Source: Gymnorhina tibicen
Taxonomy: Eukaryota > Chordata > Aves > Passeriformes > Artamidae
Reading direction: 5' to 3'
DNA: 64,000 nucleotides
Assembly (NCBI GenBank): GCA_013399875.1
Contig: VXAZ01007995.1
Location: forward strand, 3,594,254-3,658,253
Shown: one piece after another, positions 13,301-25,400 of the stretch
How positions within the stretch are numbered: position 1 is the stretch's first letter
How the letters are laid out: the number at the start of each line of letters is the position of its first letter
The notes under the pieces: generated by a model
Told to the model about the DNA's origin: nothing
The model's input: the letters and a program-made list of their open reading frames with translations, nothing else
Database searches by the model: none
Position numbers and translations under genes: made by a program

Positions 13301-16300
13301 AGGAGAGGGAAACCTGGAGAATGCCAGCAGTGAAGGTGCCTGCCTGACCCCAGGGAACAGCAATGCTCTGTGCTCCTGAGGGCTGGGACACAGCCACAAC
13401 CACCCACGCACTCAGTCACACATTGAGGGCTGTTAGTTGCCTGCAAGCCCAAAGAAATAACTTAAAAAAATTTAAATCCCCGTATCTTCCTGCACCTAGA
13501 ATCATCTCCCCTGCACCCAGAGATGTTGCAGGAGGGCTGTGCCACCTGCCCAGAGCACGTGTGTGCTGGTGGAAATCAAAGGCTTCAACCAATCACACAG
13601 CAGATGGAATCATTCTGCTGGGATAGCTTAGTTCCCTCCCCAGGTGACATCAGCATGGGTCAGGATTCAGGCAGCATCCCTTGGATGCTCCCAAATGTGT
13701 AGGTAGGGGCAGACAGGGCAGAGCACCCTCTACTGGGTACTCCTCTTCTGCCCATCCCCAGGGTGCAGGAGGAGGGCAGCTCCAGGGCTTGGTCCTCAGT
13801 TCTGGGTCCACACAAACAAAGAGGAAGACCTGCTGCTCCTTAGCCTTTCCCTGAGTCACTGCAGCAGGGGAAGTACATCCCCCTGCACGGGAAGGAAGGA
13901 CCTGGTATGTACCAGGTAAAGGGGATACCAACCACAGCTGGGACAGATGTCAGCTGACACGTGTTTCATTTTATAGAACAAGCGGGTCCACCTGGTCCAA
14001 CGCACTTCTGGTACCAGCAGCAAGACCCCTTTGCAGGGAGATCAATCAGCCCCTTCACCTGAGCTCTATTTAAGCAAAACCCCAAAAATATTAAACGTGA
14101 AGGGAATTCAGAGCAAGTTGAAGGGCTCTGCATTGCTCCACTCAAAGGAGACTCCACTTTCTAAAGAAAGTCTAAACCAACTGTCATCGGCCAGGGGGCA
14201 CGGTGTCCCTCAGAGCAGTGGCTGGTGCCACATACGAGGTATTCAGCCTAAATTAACTCTCCCCCTAATACCTGAGCAAACATTTTCAGCTTGAGACTTA
14301 ATATCCCTGGACATGTCTGCTGTCTCCCAGGTGAATCCCCAGATAAACAAGGTCAGCTCAGCCCTAAATGCGGCTGTAAAAAGCTGTCAGTCAGCCCAGG
14401 AGATCTGGTTGCAAGGTCAAACCAGTTCTGAAGGTTGCTGGGGCCAAACCTGGCCTGTCACTCATTTTAAGTGCAGGAAAGTTTGTTTTCTCATTACCAT
14501 GTCAGGTATCCCAAGTTTAGGATTAGCTGTCGGCCGCCACAACATTGTTCTTTAAAAAAAAAAAATAAAATAAACACATGCACGCACACATCCCTGGCCC
14601 CAAATAAATCTGTGTGCTGAGCCTGCCTGCAGCTGGGAGGTGAAAAGAAACCTGTCCTTCAGGAAAAGAGAAAGGGGACTTTCCCACACATTGTGTGACA
14701 GTTTCTGGCACAAAAGAACACACCAAAGCACAGAGCAACATCCTTCAGTTAAAATACCCAGTTGAATTAAGGCATCTCCACTGCTGAAAAGCCTCTTTGT
14801 CCAGCAGATGAGGAGAAAGGCAGGGCACCCTCCATTTCAAGGGGGAACATGTGGAAGCTGTCCCAGGCAGCTGCAAGCAAAACAGTTTTGCATGGGATGA
14901 GTCCTTGGTGCCATGTGTGAGATGAACACATTATCTTCCCCAAATACTTCCAGCTATTTAAGAGTGGGGAGCAGTTTGCATCTCTGCATCCTTTCTCCCA
15001 GCTACACACATCACTTGTGACCGGGTGATGCTCTGGAAACAGGATCCAAACCAAACAAGCTGCCAGAGCCCAATCCAACCTTGGCTTGTTCCTCCCACTG
15101 CCCTTGGGGTACCAGCAGCACAGCACAGGGACAAAGCTCACAGTCTGGGGGATGAAAGGGAGTGTACAGACCTGGTAATGAGGAAAAAAAGCCTCCCTGG
15201 TGCTCCTTTACCCACAACACTGTTTAAGGGGGCAAGTAGTCTGTGTGAGGTGGATATTATGGAAATAATTCCACAGGGAAAGATATGTTAAAGAGGCTCT
15301 TAAGGCAACTTATCCCTTTCAGAAAAACACCAAGATCTACCATAAAACTCACTTGAGTTTTTGTCTCTCACCAAATCCTACATTAATGTAGGCTTCAGCT
15401 CTTCACCTTCTGATGCTTAAAGCATAAGTTAATCCACGGCCAGTTTATCCCTTGCTGGGGGAACCAACAGGATTCCCGAACAGCTCTCCTTCTCCCCCAT
15501 GGTGCTCAGCCACAGCATTTCTCCTGCCAGTGCTTAAATAAGTTTTTTCTACTGGTGCAGGGACTGTCCAGGACAGCCCAAGGCATGTGCCAGGGACCCT
15601 GTCTGCAGCTGAAGAGGAGGGTAATTTTTCAGGCTGTGTCTCAGGAGGGGAGGATGGGGAGCACAGAGCTGCTCCAGCCTCTCAGAAAGAAAAGGCAAAG
15701 ACAAATAAACTCCTAGGAGGAGGAATTACCAGACTGTGCACAAAGAGGTAAACCTGAAGAGACTTGCACCAAGAATGCCTGGAGTGAGACAGGCTGACGA
15801 GTGAGAGCAGCACCCTCCCTCTGCAGCAGGCTGTGGCAAAGAGCAGGAGAGGTGGGTTCATCTCAGCCCCTGGTGCCTCCACACACCCCAGGTTTGATGT
15901 CTCAGTCCTCAGCTTGTGTTTTCATGCTCCAGCCATCCATGAAGGCTAAGGAACCAGGTGGACTTGGATGTGATACCACAAAGAGATATCAGCCCTCATC
16001 CCCACACCTATCAGATGCAGCAGAGGTGTCTCAAACCCCACTGAGAACCCAACCAGTGTCCCCAGGGCAGTAGAGGGGGCAGGTAACCATTGCCTCTTTG
16101 GGGCACACATCTTTGCTGCCCAAGGCTGTCAGAAAACCCTCTTCACCTCTAGCCTTGCTATTAAGTACCTCTGTCAGCACATCCGTGACTGAGGAAGCAA
16201 TTGGCCACTGGGATGATTTACGGAGAGAGATCATCTGAATGATGGAATATTCACATACAACTCTGCAAAGCCTTGGCTCCCAACGCAGAGCCAGACTGAG

Positions 16301-17680
16301 AAGTTACCGTCCCAAATGCCTACAGCTCCAGGCTACAGTTCACTGCCACACCTCCAAAAGGGATTAGTTTTTAACCCAGACCATTTGGGTATCCAGCTAA
16401 ACACTTGGCCTTATAAAACACTTACAGCCACACAGCCTAAGGGATGGGGAACTGAGGCATAGCTGGAAGAGCAACTGGGCCAGGAAAAGCTCATTTTCAG
16501 CCAAAGTGAGTGAATCATCTATGACTTCAGCAAAACTGAGTTGACACCATCTGCTGCCCATGCTGGAGCAAACTTCTAAAATGATATCTCATGGTGAAGG
16601 AAACCTCCAGAAAGCAAAGACAACAAAAGCCTGTGGAATGCCAAGGGTGATCATCCATCACCTGCAGGGCCATGGCATTTCCCCAAGAATCTTCTCTTCC
16701 ATGCTGCCCCTCACAGGGACATCCCACAGCCAGTTAACAATATGCTAAATTGAATTTTTTATGTTCTTTCCATTTTCAAGGCACGTTAATTTCAAAACAA
16801 AGACACAAGACACTGTCCTTAAACATCCCCAATATTTCAAGTTCAACTTTGTTTCAACATCCCTAAAATTGCATTTTTTCAACAATTAAACAATTCGTCT
16901 TTTTCAGATCCACTCGGGACCTCATCTAGATACACATTAATCTTCCTGATCTCAAAGCCAAGGAGAAAATAGGCATTTCTTTCCTCTACTCCTACAAAAC
17001 AATACTGCCACAGTATTTGCCACCACTTCCAACCCAGGCTGTCGGTGCATTCAGACATGAGGCATTCCTCATGTTGCAACTCAACCTAAAATATCTGAAT
17101 CTCAGTCTCATCCCATTACATCATGCTCTCAACATCCTAAAAAAAAAATTACAAAAAGACCCCAAACAAACCCAAACTCAGCCACCTAATCAAAACTCTG
17201 CTTCTTCCTGAAGGCCCCAGAGAAGTCACAGGAGCTGCTGTCTCTGCTGGAAATCAAAGCATCCACTGAAAGGGAAATGATCCATTCATTCACCCCTTCC
17301 TCAACCTAACTCCTCACCATTTGACCTTACTCATTCCTACAGCATCTTGCATGTCGGTGCTGCTCCTTCCCCTTCTTTCCTCACCTCTTCACTCTTCAGG
17401 GGTTGCAGCTGAACCAAGAGCCACTCTCCAGCAATTGCTGGAGCTGGTCCTGATATGCTGCAGTGGTAGAGAAGCTTTGGCCAAATACCAGTTCTCTTCC
17501 CTTTCCCAAAGGATGCCGTTCCCATTCTGGAGCAGAGCATGACGGATGTTTTCACCACTATTGACACACACAACACACAACGCAACACAGATACTCTCAC
17601 GGTTTGCAAAGCATGTTCCTTCCCTCTCCTCCTGCCTTGCCTGCTTGAGTTCAGAGATGGCCAGCAACTATTAAACACAT
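10341..17680. other. Gene-free stretch
   Basis: GC-rich intergenic DNA with no gene, RNA or repeat family recognised. Open frames are chance products of the base composition. Confidence 0.6.
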
Positions 17681-18080
17681 CAATGTAAATGTTAGTAGAT
17701 TGCTTCTAATAGGAAACAAAAATGTTTTGAGCAAAGCTAATTGCCGGGAAATAAGGTCGTTCCAATATTTCAGCAGGGGGTTATAAATCTCTTGGTTCCT
17801 GCCTCCTTCCAGCATTAAGGTTTTACAGATGTTGCTGTCAGAAGGCGAAGAATGATTTCAGATGCTTGTTTCCACTGTATATTAAAAAAAAAAGCGTGCA
17901 TAAATGTGTGCAGCAAATTGCTGGGCGAGTTTTCTTTCTACAACAGAAAAACCACACAAATCTCAGACAACAAAATATAGAAAATCTGCATTGGGACTCC
18001 TAAAATCTTATAATGATACAAAATGCTCAACACACTGACAACTGGCAAAACTTTAACACATAATTCAAGCCAGCCAGTTG
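17681..18080. other. AT-rich block, candidate non-coding element
   Basis: Complex, non-repetitive AT-rich sequence between GC-rich flanks, including GCTAATTGCCGGGAAATAAG and a short A-run at 17883-17892. No coding potential is seen. Possible regulatory role by composition only. Confidence 0.25.
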
Positions 18081-18532
18081 CACTGACTGCCAAATTGCTT
18101 CTTCCAGTCCTATGCTGCTTTTTTATTCTTCTTCACCACCAAATATTCACTGTACATGGAGGGACCCTCTAGAACCAAAAGAAGAACCACTCTAGTTTTT
18201 CCTGAGCTGGAAGAGGAGCACGAGAAGGGCCAAAGCAGCTAATAGAGAGGAGAGCTGTTCTCTTGAAAAGCTAGACGTAGACCCAATTTCAAATGCTAAG
18301 AGGGTGGGGAGAAGGAAGAAAGGTTATATTAAATATAAGACAATGATTAGGGAAGAAAATCAGACTTGGTGGCTGTCTCCAAGTTGTCTTGCCAGGGTAG
18401 TTCATCATTTGCATGGAAAATATCCATGAAAGCGGCTGGCTCAGCTCCTTTCCCCTGGCACAGAGTGGCTGATGAGCTCTTGGGAGCACCCAGGCAACTC
18501 CAGGACTGGGGTGAAGTTCTCCACCCCAGCCC

Positions 18533-18577
18533 CATGCTGACAGCCCATGTACAAGCTGTACATGGGCACACAGTGTG
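18533..18577. repeat. Inverted repeat / hairpin
   Basis: A perfect 11-bp inverted repeat at 18543-18567 (arms GCCCATGTACA and TGTACATGGGC) is separated by only AGC. Beyond a 3-nt symmetric bulge, seven more bases on each side can pair (CATGCTG with CAGTGTG, two G-T pairs). The function is unknown. Confidence 0.85.
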
Positions 18578-21500
18578 TTCTCTTAGGAAACCATTCCCCA
18601 AGCAGCAAGATCTTGATAATTAAAAAGAAAGCGAAACCTACAAAAATAAAGCTCTCAGCTGCACAACCAATTTGCTTCCTAGAAAAACAGGGGAAGCAAG
18701 GAGAGGACCAAAGACAGACCACTGCAGACCAGAGGTTAGTCCCTGCAGGAAGGTGCCCATCAAGTTCCTCACCATTGTTTTAATTGGAATAACATAGGCA
18801 TTACAGAGGACAAAGCTCTGATTTCCTGCTTAGCACCACCACAAGATCTGGGTCACGTCCCCAGGCGAGCAGGTGTCCACACTGCCTGCAGTGCCTGCAC
18901 CCAGCATCCAAACCAGGCACCGGCCAAAGGAGGACTTGAGTGGGTTCTGGATGCCCACATCCAAAACTGCCATCACAAAAGCCAAGGTAGCTAAAATCCT
19001 GATGGGGACAAGTACAAAAAAACCACACAACTTTGCTCAGCTTTAACTCAATGAGCCAATTTAACTTTCACAGGTGTCACTGTCACACATTGCAGTGTGT
19101 TAGGGTGACCTTTTTTTCCAGCAAAGCACAATCCACTCATTCTCCTTCAGCTTCACTTCCTTTAACTCCTTGGCACCATCCAAAGGAGGGGAGGGCTCTG
19201 CATCCCCCATGCCCAGCATCCCCAGTGATCTCCTTGGGGCTCAGTGGCTTCCCTTTCAAGGGAGCAGGTTTGCTCCAAACACGCCTGATTTGAGCCAAGG
19301 GGCCAGGACCTCTCACAAGAGGCATTTGGGCTGTTTTATTTTTCCAATTCAGCAGAAACTGTGACTCTCCTGCTAAGAAGCCTGGAGCTCACTCTGAAGA
19401 CTATGGGCCTGTTCCAGACTTACACTGTTTTTCCTCAAGCTCAGAGATCACCACTGAGCTGTCTCTCATTCTGCTTTTGGCACCTTCTTTCATTTTAAAC
19501 TGCAATCATACTCCCTCCCCCAAAATAAACCAACAAAAACAACATATCCGGACAAGGGACCATCCAGTTCAGCTCCTTTAATACCCCCAGGACAGCAGCA
19601 CAACTTCCCCATCTGTGATAGTGTTGCACTTTGGATATGATTTCCACTAGACACAAGTGGCAACCCTTAAAAAAATAATCCAAGCCAGAAATAACCCACA
19701 GGGACAGGAGAACAGAAGTCCAACATCTCTCTTACTCAAGTAGAGGGATTCATTCTTCTCTCAGAAACCGGACAACCACTACACAGGAAGAAGCAGCTAT
19801 GTGTCCATCTCAAACCTCTCGATGCTCACACACGGCTGGATCCCAGGGGCTGTATTCATGTTCTCATTTCCCATCTCATGCCTTCTCTGCAGGACCCATG
19901 AGTGGGGTTATATTTAGGCCAGCTGGAGCTGGGACTGATACCTGCAGCTGGAGAAGACAAGGGTGCTGGGATAGCCCATTTCAGGATCAGCCTGTTAAAT
20001 CACAGAGGTCAGTGTGGCATCCCCAGGCATACCTGTGTGGCAGGTCAGCACCTCCCGAGCTGTGGGCTCAGGAAACCCAGAGAGAAGGAGACACCCCAGC
20101 ACCTCCACACAGGAGACGGCCCCAGCCCCGTGCAGGGGGGTGGCACAGCTGCCAGGTGTGCACTCCAGGGTGCCCATTTCGGGAAGGCTCCTCCACCCTG
20201 GCTGTAAATACCAGCCCTGACCGCAGGATCCCAGCGGCTCCCTGAGTTCTTCCAGCAGATGTGCCAAGACAAGCTGATGTGAGGCTCCGTAATCGGAGGT
20301 TTGTTGGTCTCCCGGGACCAGTGAAAGCCCAGACTGGGGACTGAAGCGCTGACTCGAGCACACAAGCAACTGAGCTCTGTGAGGGCCACAAGCAACTGTG
20401 GAATGATTTAGGAGATGAGACGTTGAATTTGCCAATTATTTATCTAGTTGATGACTCAGACAAGCAGTTTTACTGTCCAATTCCTAGGGGAAAACATGTG
20501 GAACTAATCAGGCTACAGCAAAATAAAAAAGAAAAAGATCAAATTAACATAAAATAAACTTAATGACACACACAATAGCAAACCTGATTTTTCCTTCCAA
20601 ATAGGCACTGTATCTGAGATGCTTGTTCTTGCTCATTTATTATTCTTTAGCTTTTAAAGGGCAACACATGGCAGTAGAAGTCATTTTTGCAAGCACAACA
20701 AAACATAATCTCTTCACAAAGAAAGGCAATAGCTGTTTATTCAGCAGGTCCCTCCTATTCATGATGTTGCCATCTGAAAATAAGAATGTCATGGAAAATA
20801 ATAATAAACCAAGACATTTTTGTGATTAACTTAGAAAGACAGCAATTTCAGTACTAAACCAGCCAATATGAATAAGGTTTTTTGCTAATAGGTAGCATCA
20901 GTTTGTTACCTGTTAATGCAGGCTAAGGAGGAAACAAGATGCTTTGGTGCTTTAACATTGGCTGGGACATTTGGAGACTTTTACCTTTTGTGCCCCAGAA
21001 CCTTTGGGAAAGTCACTTCGGCTCCATTTATCAGGAGCTAGATGCCTAGCTCCCACAGAGATCCACATTTTGGGGTCTTGTGGGATTTGGGACCACCTCA
21101 CTGCACATTGAAGTCCAGAGCCTCACCCTTGCCCAGCCAGGATCTGTGGTAGGTTAACCTCTAGTTTCAAAGGTGCGCATGCAGATAAAAATTAAAACTT
21201 TTCTTAAAAACTACAGATTTTGATGAAATTTCATTTTGGGGGAGGGAGATTCAAGTTACCAACCACATTAAAACAACACACTTAGAAACAGAACCGAAAA
21301 CTATTGCACCCAGCATCAGGAAGGACAGAGGTAAAGTTGAGCCAGCTTAAAGCAGACTCGGTCCAGCCAGTGCCTCCAATGCCTTGCATCCCTCCCCAGC
21401 ACATGTGACTCAAATCCCCTCTCCCACCAGCATCACCCCTCCCTGGGACCTCAAGGCTTGACTCTGAGCCAGAGGCTCCTGCTTGCCCGCCCATTTTGCT

Positions 21501-21842
21501 GCCTCCTCCTCGACACAGCCTCCCAGATAACATCAGCCCGAGGTGATTATGTCCTTCCCAGGCCAGCAAACCAGATTTTCTGAATGACCTGCCCAGATCA
21601 CTTCTCATCAGCCTCACGCATTGGTCGGTGCCAGAGCTCTTCCTCTACACAAGTAGCCAGGTATTGTCCTGGAGCCAGACAGTTTTTCCCTCCTCGTGTT
21701 CACTGAAAGACTGAGCATTTCATTGCTGGAGCCATTCATTTCACCCACGCTCCAATGATTTGTGTCCCTACCCCATCATCAGGTCACTCAAACTTGCCCT
21801 TCCACTGTGCTCTTCCTGTTTTCCTTCTCTTCTCCACTGCAC
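18578..21842. other. Gene-free stretch
   Basis: No gene recognised. The interval 20400-20880 is AT-rich and complex, similar in texture to the other candidate elements. The remainder is GC-richer with chance open frames on both strands (for example 19799-20245). Confidence 0.55.
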
Positions 21843-21982
21843 TTTGACTGACACGGTTAAAGATGTCCCTGTCAAGTAGGCTGTGGTCTGGGGCCAGGAA
21901 GGGAAAAGACCACAGTCAGCAGAGAAATCTACCTGCTGTGAGAGCTTATTTCATCCCTGGCAGAGGGACTTTGTTTCACCTG
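21843..21982 (+). repeat. Direct duplication, copy A (left of LTR)
   Basis: About 140 bp that recurs at 22287-22417. Shared blocks include TTAAAGATGTCC, GGGAAAAGACCACAGTCAGC and ATCCCTGGCAGAGGGA. This copy has 11 extra bases (CTGTGGTCTGG) relative to copy B. It is not a family I recognise. Confidence 0.9.
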
Positions 21983-21984
21983 AG

Positions 21985-22264
21985 TGTCATGGTTTAACTC
22001 CAGACAGCAACTGGTTTTGATTGGTATTATTTTTCTTCCTAGTAGATGGTAAAGTTCTGTGTTTTGTATTCAGTAATTTAGGAAATAATGTTGATAACAT
22101 GCTGGCATTTAATTGTTGCTAAGTGGGGTTTACTCTGAGTCAAGAACTTCTCCGTTTCCCATACTCTGCCAGTGAGGAGAGGCAAGTGAAACTGGGAGGG
22201 AGCATGGCCAGAACAGCTGACCCAAACTGGCCAAATAGATATTTTGTATCACAGAACATCATAT
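21985..22264 (+). mobile_element. Avian endogenous retrovirus LTR fragment (5' part)
   Basis: Begins TGTCATGGTTTAACTCC and follows a familiar avian LTR: CTTCCTAGTAGATGGTA, ATGTTGATAACATGCTG, TTGTTGCTAAGTGGGG and CAGCTGACCCAAACTGGCCA. It stops near the block that would precede the core promoter, so the rest of the LTR and all internal genes are missing. It is an old solo, truncated copy with no coding sequence. Confidence 0.8.
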
Positions 22265-22286
22265 TTGTCTTCTCCTCCCCACCATC

Positions 22287-22417
22287 CTTTAACTGACTTG
22301 CTTTAAGATGTCCTTGTCAAGCAGGGGCCAAAAAGGGAAAAGACCACAGTCAGCAGGGAAAGGTACCTGCTCAGAGACTTTATTCCATCCCTGGCAGAGG
22401 GATAATGTTTCACCTGG
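22287..22417 (+). repeat. Direct duplication, copy B (right of LTR)
   Basis: The second copy of the sequence at 21843-21982, on the other side of the LTR fragment and in the same orientation. It is far too long to be a target-site duplication (normally 4-6 bp), so it records a separate local duplication. Confidence 0.9.
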
Positions 22418-25400
22418 GATATATCATCTCCCCATTGAATCAGCCCGATGCTCTCAAGCCAGGGTTCAGCAGAGAACATCCCAATGCTGGTCCATCCCCA
22501 AAAGCTTCCTGGCAGCTGCTGGTGGGTGTGTTACTTATGATGGGTATTTCAAGCAGTTTCACGGTTGTGTTTTCTATCAGAGAGCAGCAAGAGCCCAATT
22601 TCTGCCTGCCTCATCCTCATCTACCCCACAGCCACGCTCTCACCCGTGAGGAGAGGGGTGACCCCCAGGGTTCCTCTCACCCACAGAGCACAGGGGACCT
22701 GCAGCCACCCTGGGTGCCTGTCCTTCCTCCCCTCCCTCCCAACAGCTGCCCACTCCAAGAGACTCCAGTGGCCTGTTCACAGACCTGCAGGCCCTGCCGT
22801 CTGCCCCACTTTCACTAAAATAAACCTTTCATCAGGAATGCACCTTCACTGGAGTCACATGGCAGAGGAGACCAGGCAAATACCAAAGAGCAAATGAGAG
22901 CACACCTTAAAACAGAGCCACAGCCTCATGCAGCATCCCAGACTCTTTCCTTTTAGTAAAGGGAGACAATCAGCATTCAGGCTGACTTAAAAGATTGAGC
23001 AGGATGATGACAGCTCCCATTTCGGGGAGAAAGGCAGAGGGAGAGGGGATTTGGTTTCAGACTAAACCCTTGCGGCAGGCTCCCATCAACACACACCCCA
23101 AGGTCACACGTGGGAGGCAGCCTCTTTAAAAGAATAGGAGAGTTTGGTGCTTTATTTGCCTCCAGAAAGGCTTTTTAACTCTGCTGGTGGTGACTTCACC
23201 CCCAGGGACCTCGTGGGAAGCTGGTAATGTCAACCCTAAAGAAGCAGGTTTTGGGGACCAGCATCTGTGTGTGTAGGGATGGGGTGAACAGAGCCCAGAT
23301 GGGGGTCCCACGTCCCCAGGGATGGCCACCTGGTGAACCCATCCCACAGCCATGTTTTAATGGACACCCGGTTTTAGGGACACAAAGAACCCCTTTCCTC
23401 TGCTCACCCCATCATAAATTTAACAGCACAAAGGATCAAGGATGGAGTTTGCTGGGGAGCAGAGGGTCTGTCACTGCAGCCAGGCACAGCAGCAGCCAGC
23501 AGGTCCACAGCAGCATCTCAGCACTGGGGCAAACAGTTCTCATTTCTCTTATGCCTCTCAGGTGTTAAAAACATCCTTTTGCAGCAGAAAAGGGAAAATG
23601 GCATCAGCTGTACACAAAGCAGAGAACAGGGCTGGTGGGTCGTGGTCGCTCTGTCTCACCTCTGTCAGCTGCAGAACAGGGGTTAGGGTTTACTCATGCA
23701 GCTCACTTGTCCGTTACTTAGAGCTGGCTCTGACTTAAAACCGAGCCAAGAAAAGACCAACTCCTCAGCATCACACAAGCTGCTAGTGTGTGGGCAGGGC
23801 AGAGTCCTGGCAGGCAGATCTTGCCACCAGTCTGATAAACCAGGGCAGCTCCTGCAGCAAGCAAGGATCACTGACTTGCTACAGGTGTGTGATAACTCAT
23901 TTAACCTTCAGCATTTCTTTCACCTGTTAGCCTTTACTCATTTTCTCCGTTTAAATTTAAAGCCTGCAGTACAGAGACAGCAGAGGAAGTTTTCCCACTG
24001 AATAGAGCTAGCAATGCTTCCTTAAAGCTTTCAATACTGGAGTCCGAGGGAGTTGGCTAGGATTTTTTTCCCTTTAAATAAAGCTCCAAGAGATGATACA
24101 GAAATCTGAGTCCACTTAAAAAGAGAAAAAAACCCCAAACCATCTTTCCTACTCCTTGTGGTTATTGGACAGAAACAAACCAAAAAGGAAAAAAGGAAAC
24201 AAAGAAAGAAGAAAAAAAAAAAGACCAAAAAAAACCAAAACCAAGCTTCAGATGATTTCTAACCGGATTTCATGCTCTCTGAGTGCCTGGCAGGCTTTCC
24301 AGTCATGAAGGTTTTGGGGCACCAAAGTCCCTCCCCTTAAGTAACTCCTCAGTTATCAAACTCCTCAGCAACTTGGGAGCTTTGGGGCATTTACTGGTGG
24401 GGAAAAGGGACCAGGAGCACCGGAAAGACCTGAGCCTAAAGGATCCCAAGGTTTTGGGCTCCGGTCCCCACTCTGCCTCCAATAATGCCCTATGAAATAC
24501 AAAGGAGCTCCTCAGCCAAACGTCCTTGGTACTGGTCAAAAACACCCCGGTACCTTCCCCTCACCCAGCCCAGCCCCCTCAGACAGCCCAAAGGATCCAG
24601 CAACTTCTCCCCTAAAGAAATCAACGCAGCAGCAACAACTAAATCCAGAGCTCTCACCTCTGCTCCTTCCCTGGATCCCAAACTGGGGCTGCAGAACCAG
24701 CACTTTCTTCACTGGGTGTGATACCCTGTCAGCAATTCCTCACTGACTTCTGGGGACCAGTAGGAGCCCAGTTAGTAAATGCCTGTCCTCACCCATCTGG
24801 GCTGGGTTGCCTGCTGGAACCAATTAGAACAATTAGCAGTACATCAGCGCTTGTGCTAAGGACTCTCACATGTGGGTACTTGTCAAAGACCTGACCCATT
24901 TCCCCGCCCTTCAGCCTCTCCTCTGCTGTTTGTGGGGGCTCTCATCCCCCCACTTTTACCCTTTTCCCCCAGAGCTCATATTGTTAAGGGACTGTGCAGT
25001 TCAGGGAGGGAACAGCAGCGTAGATAAGGCAGGAGTTAATGAATTGTTCATGATGGAAGAATAACAACCAAGCTAATTAAGGGTCTTCATGTGCCTCCTC
25101 CAACCTTCATTAGCTGCTGTAGTGACCCTGTGCCTACTCAGACAGCAGAAACCTACCTGCTTTCCCAAAGAAACTCAAAATCTCCCTTCTCCAGAGCAAT
25201 TTCTATCACAGTGTCATATAATGGATGCATCATTTTCCCCCTAATTTTCAAAATTAAGGCTATGACGTTTAATTATTATTATTAATGATAATGTCACTTG
25301 TGCCTTATCATTTTCATTAACTGACATTCTTCTTAACTTCTAGAAACACATGTTATCCAAAACATAATTATCTACTCTTTTATTCTGCAGTGCAGATGGA

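Noticed and set aside
18533..18577. Hairpin as a microRNA gene
   Set aside because: The 3-nt loop is too tight and the total stem too short for a typical pre-miRNA, so it is reported only as an inverted repeat.
21985..22264. Full endogenous retrovirus
   Set aside because: Only the 5' part of one LTR is present; no gag, pol or env-like frames occur nearby.
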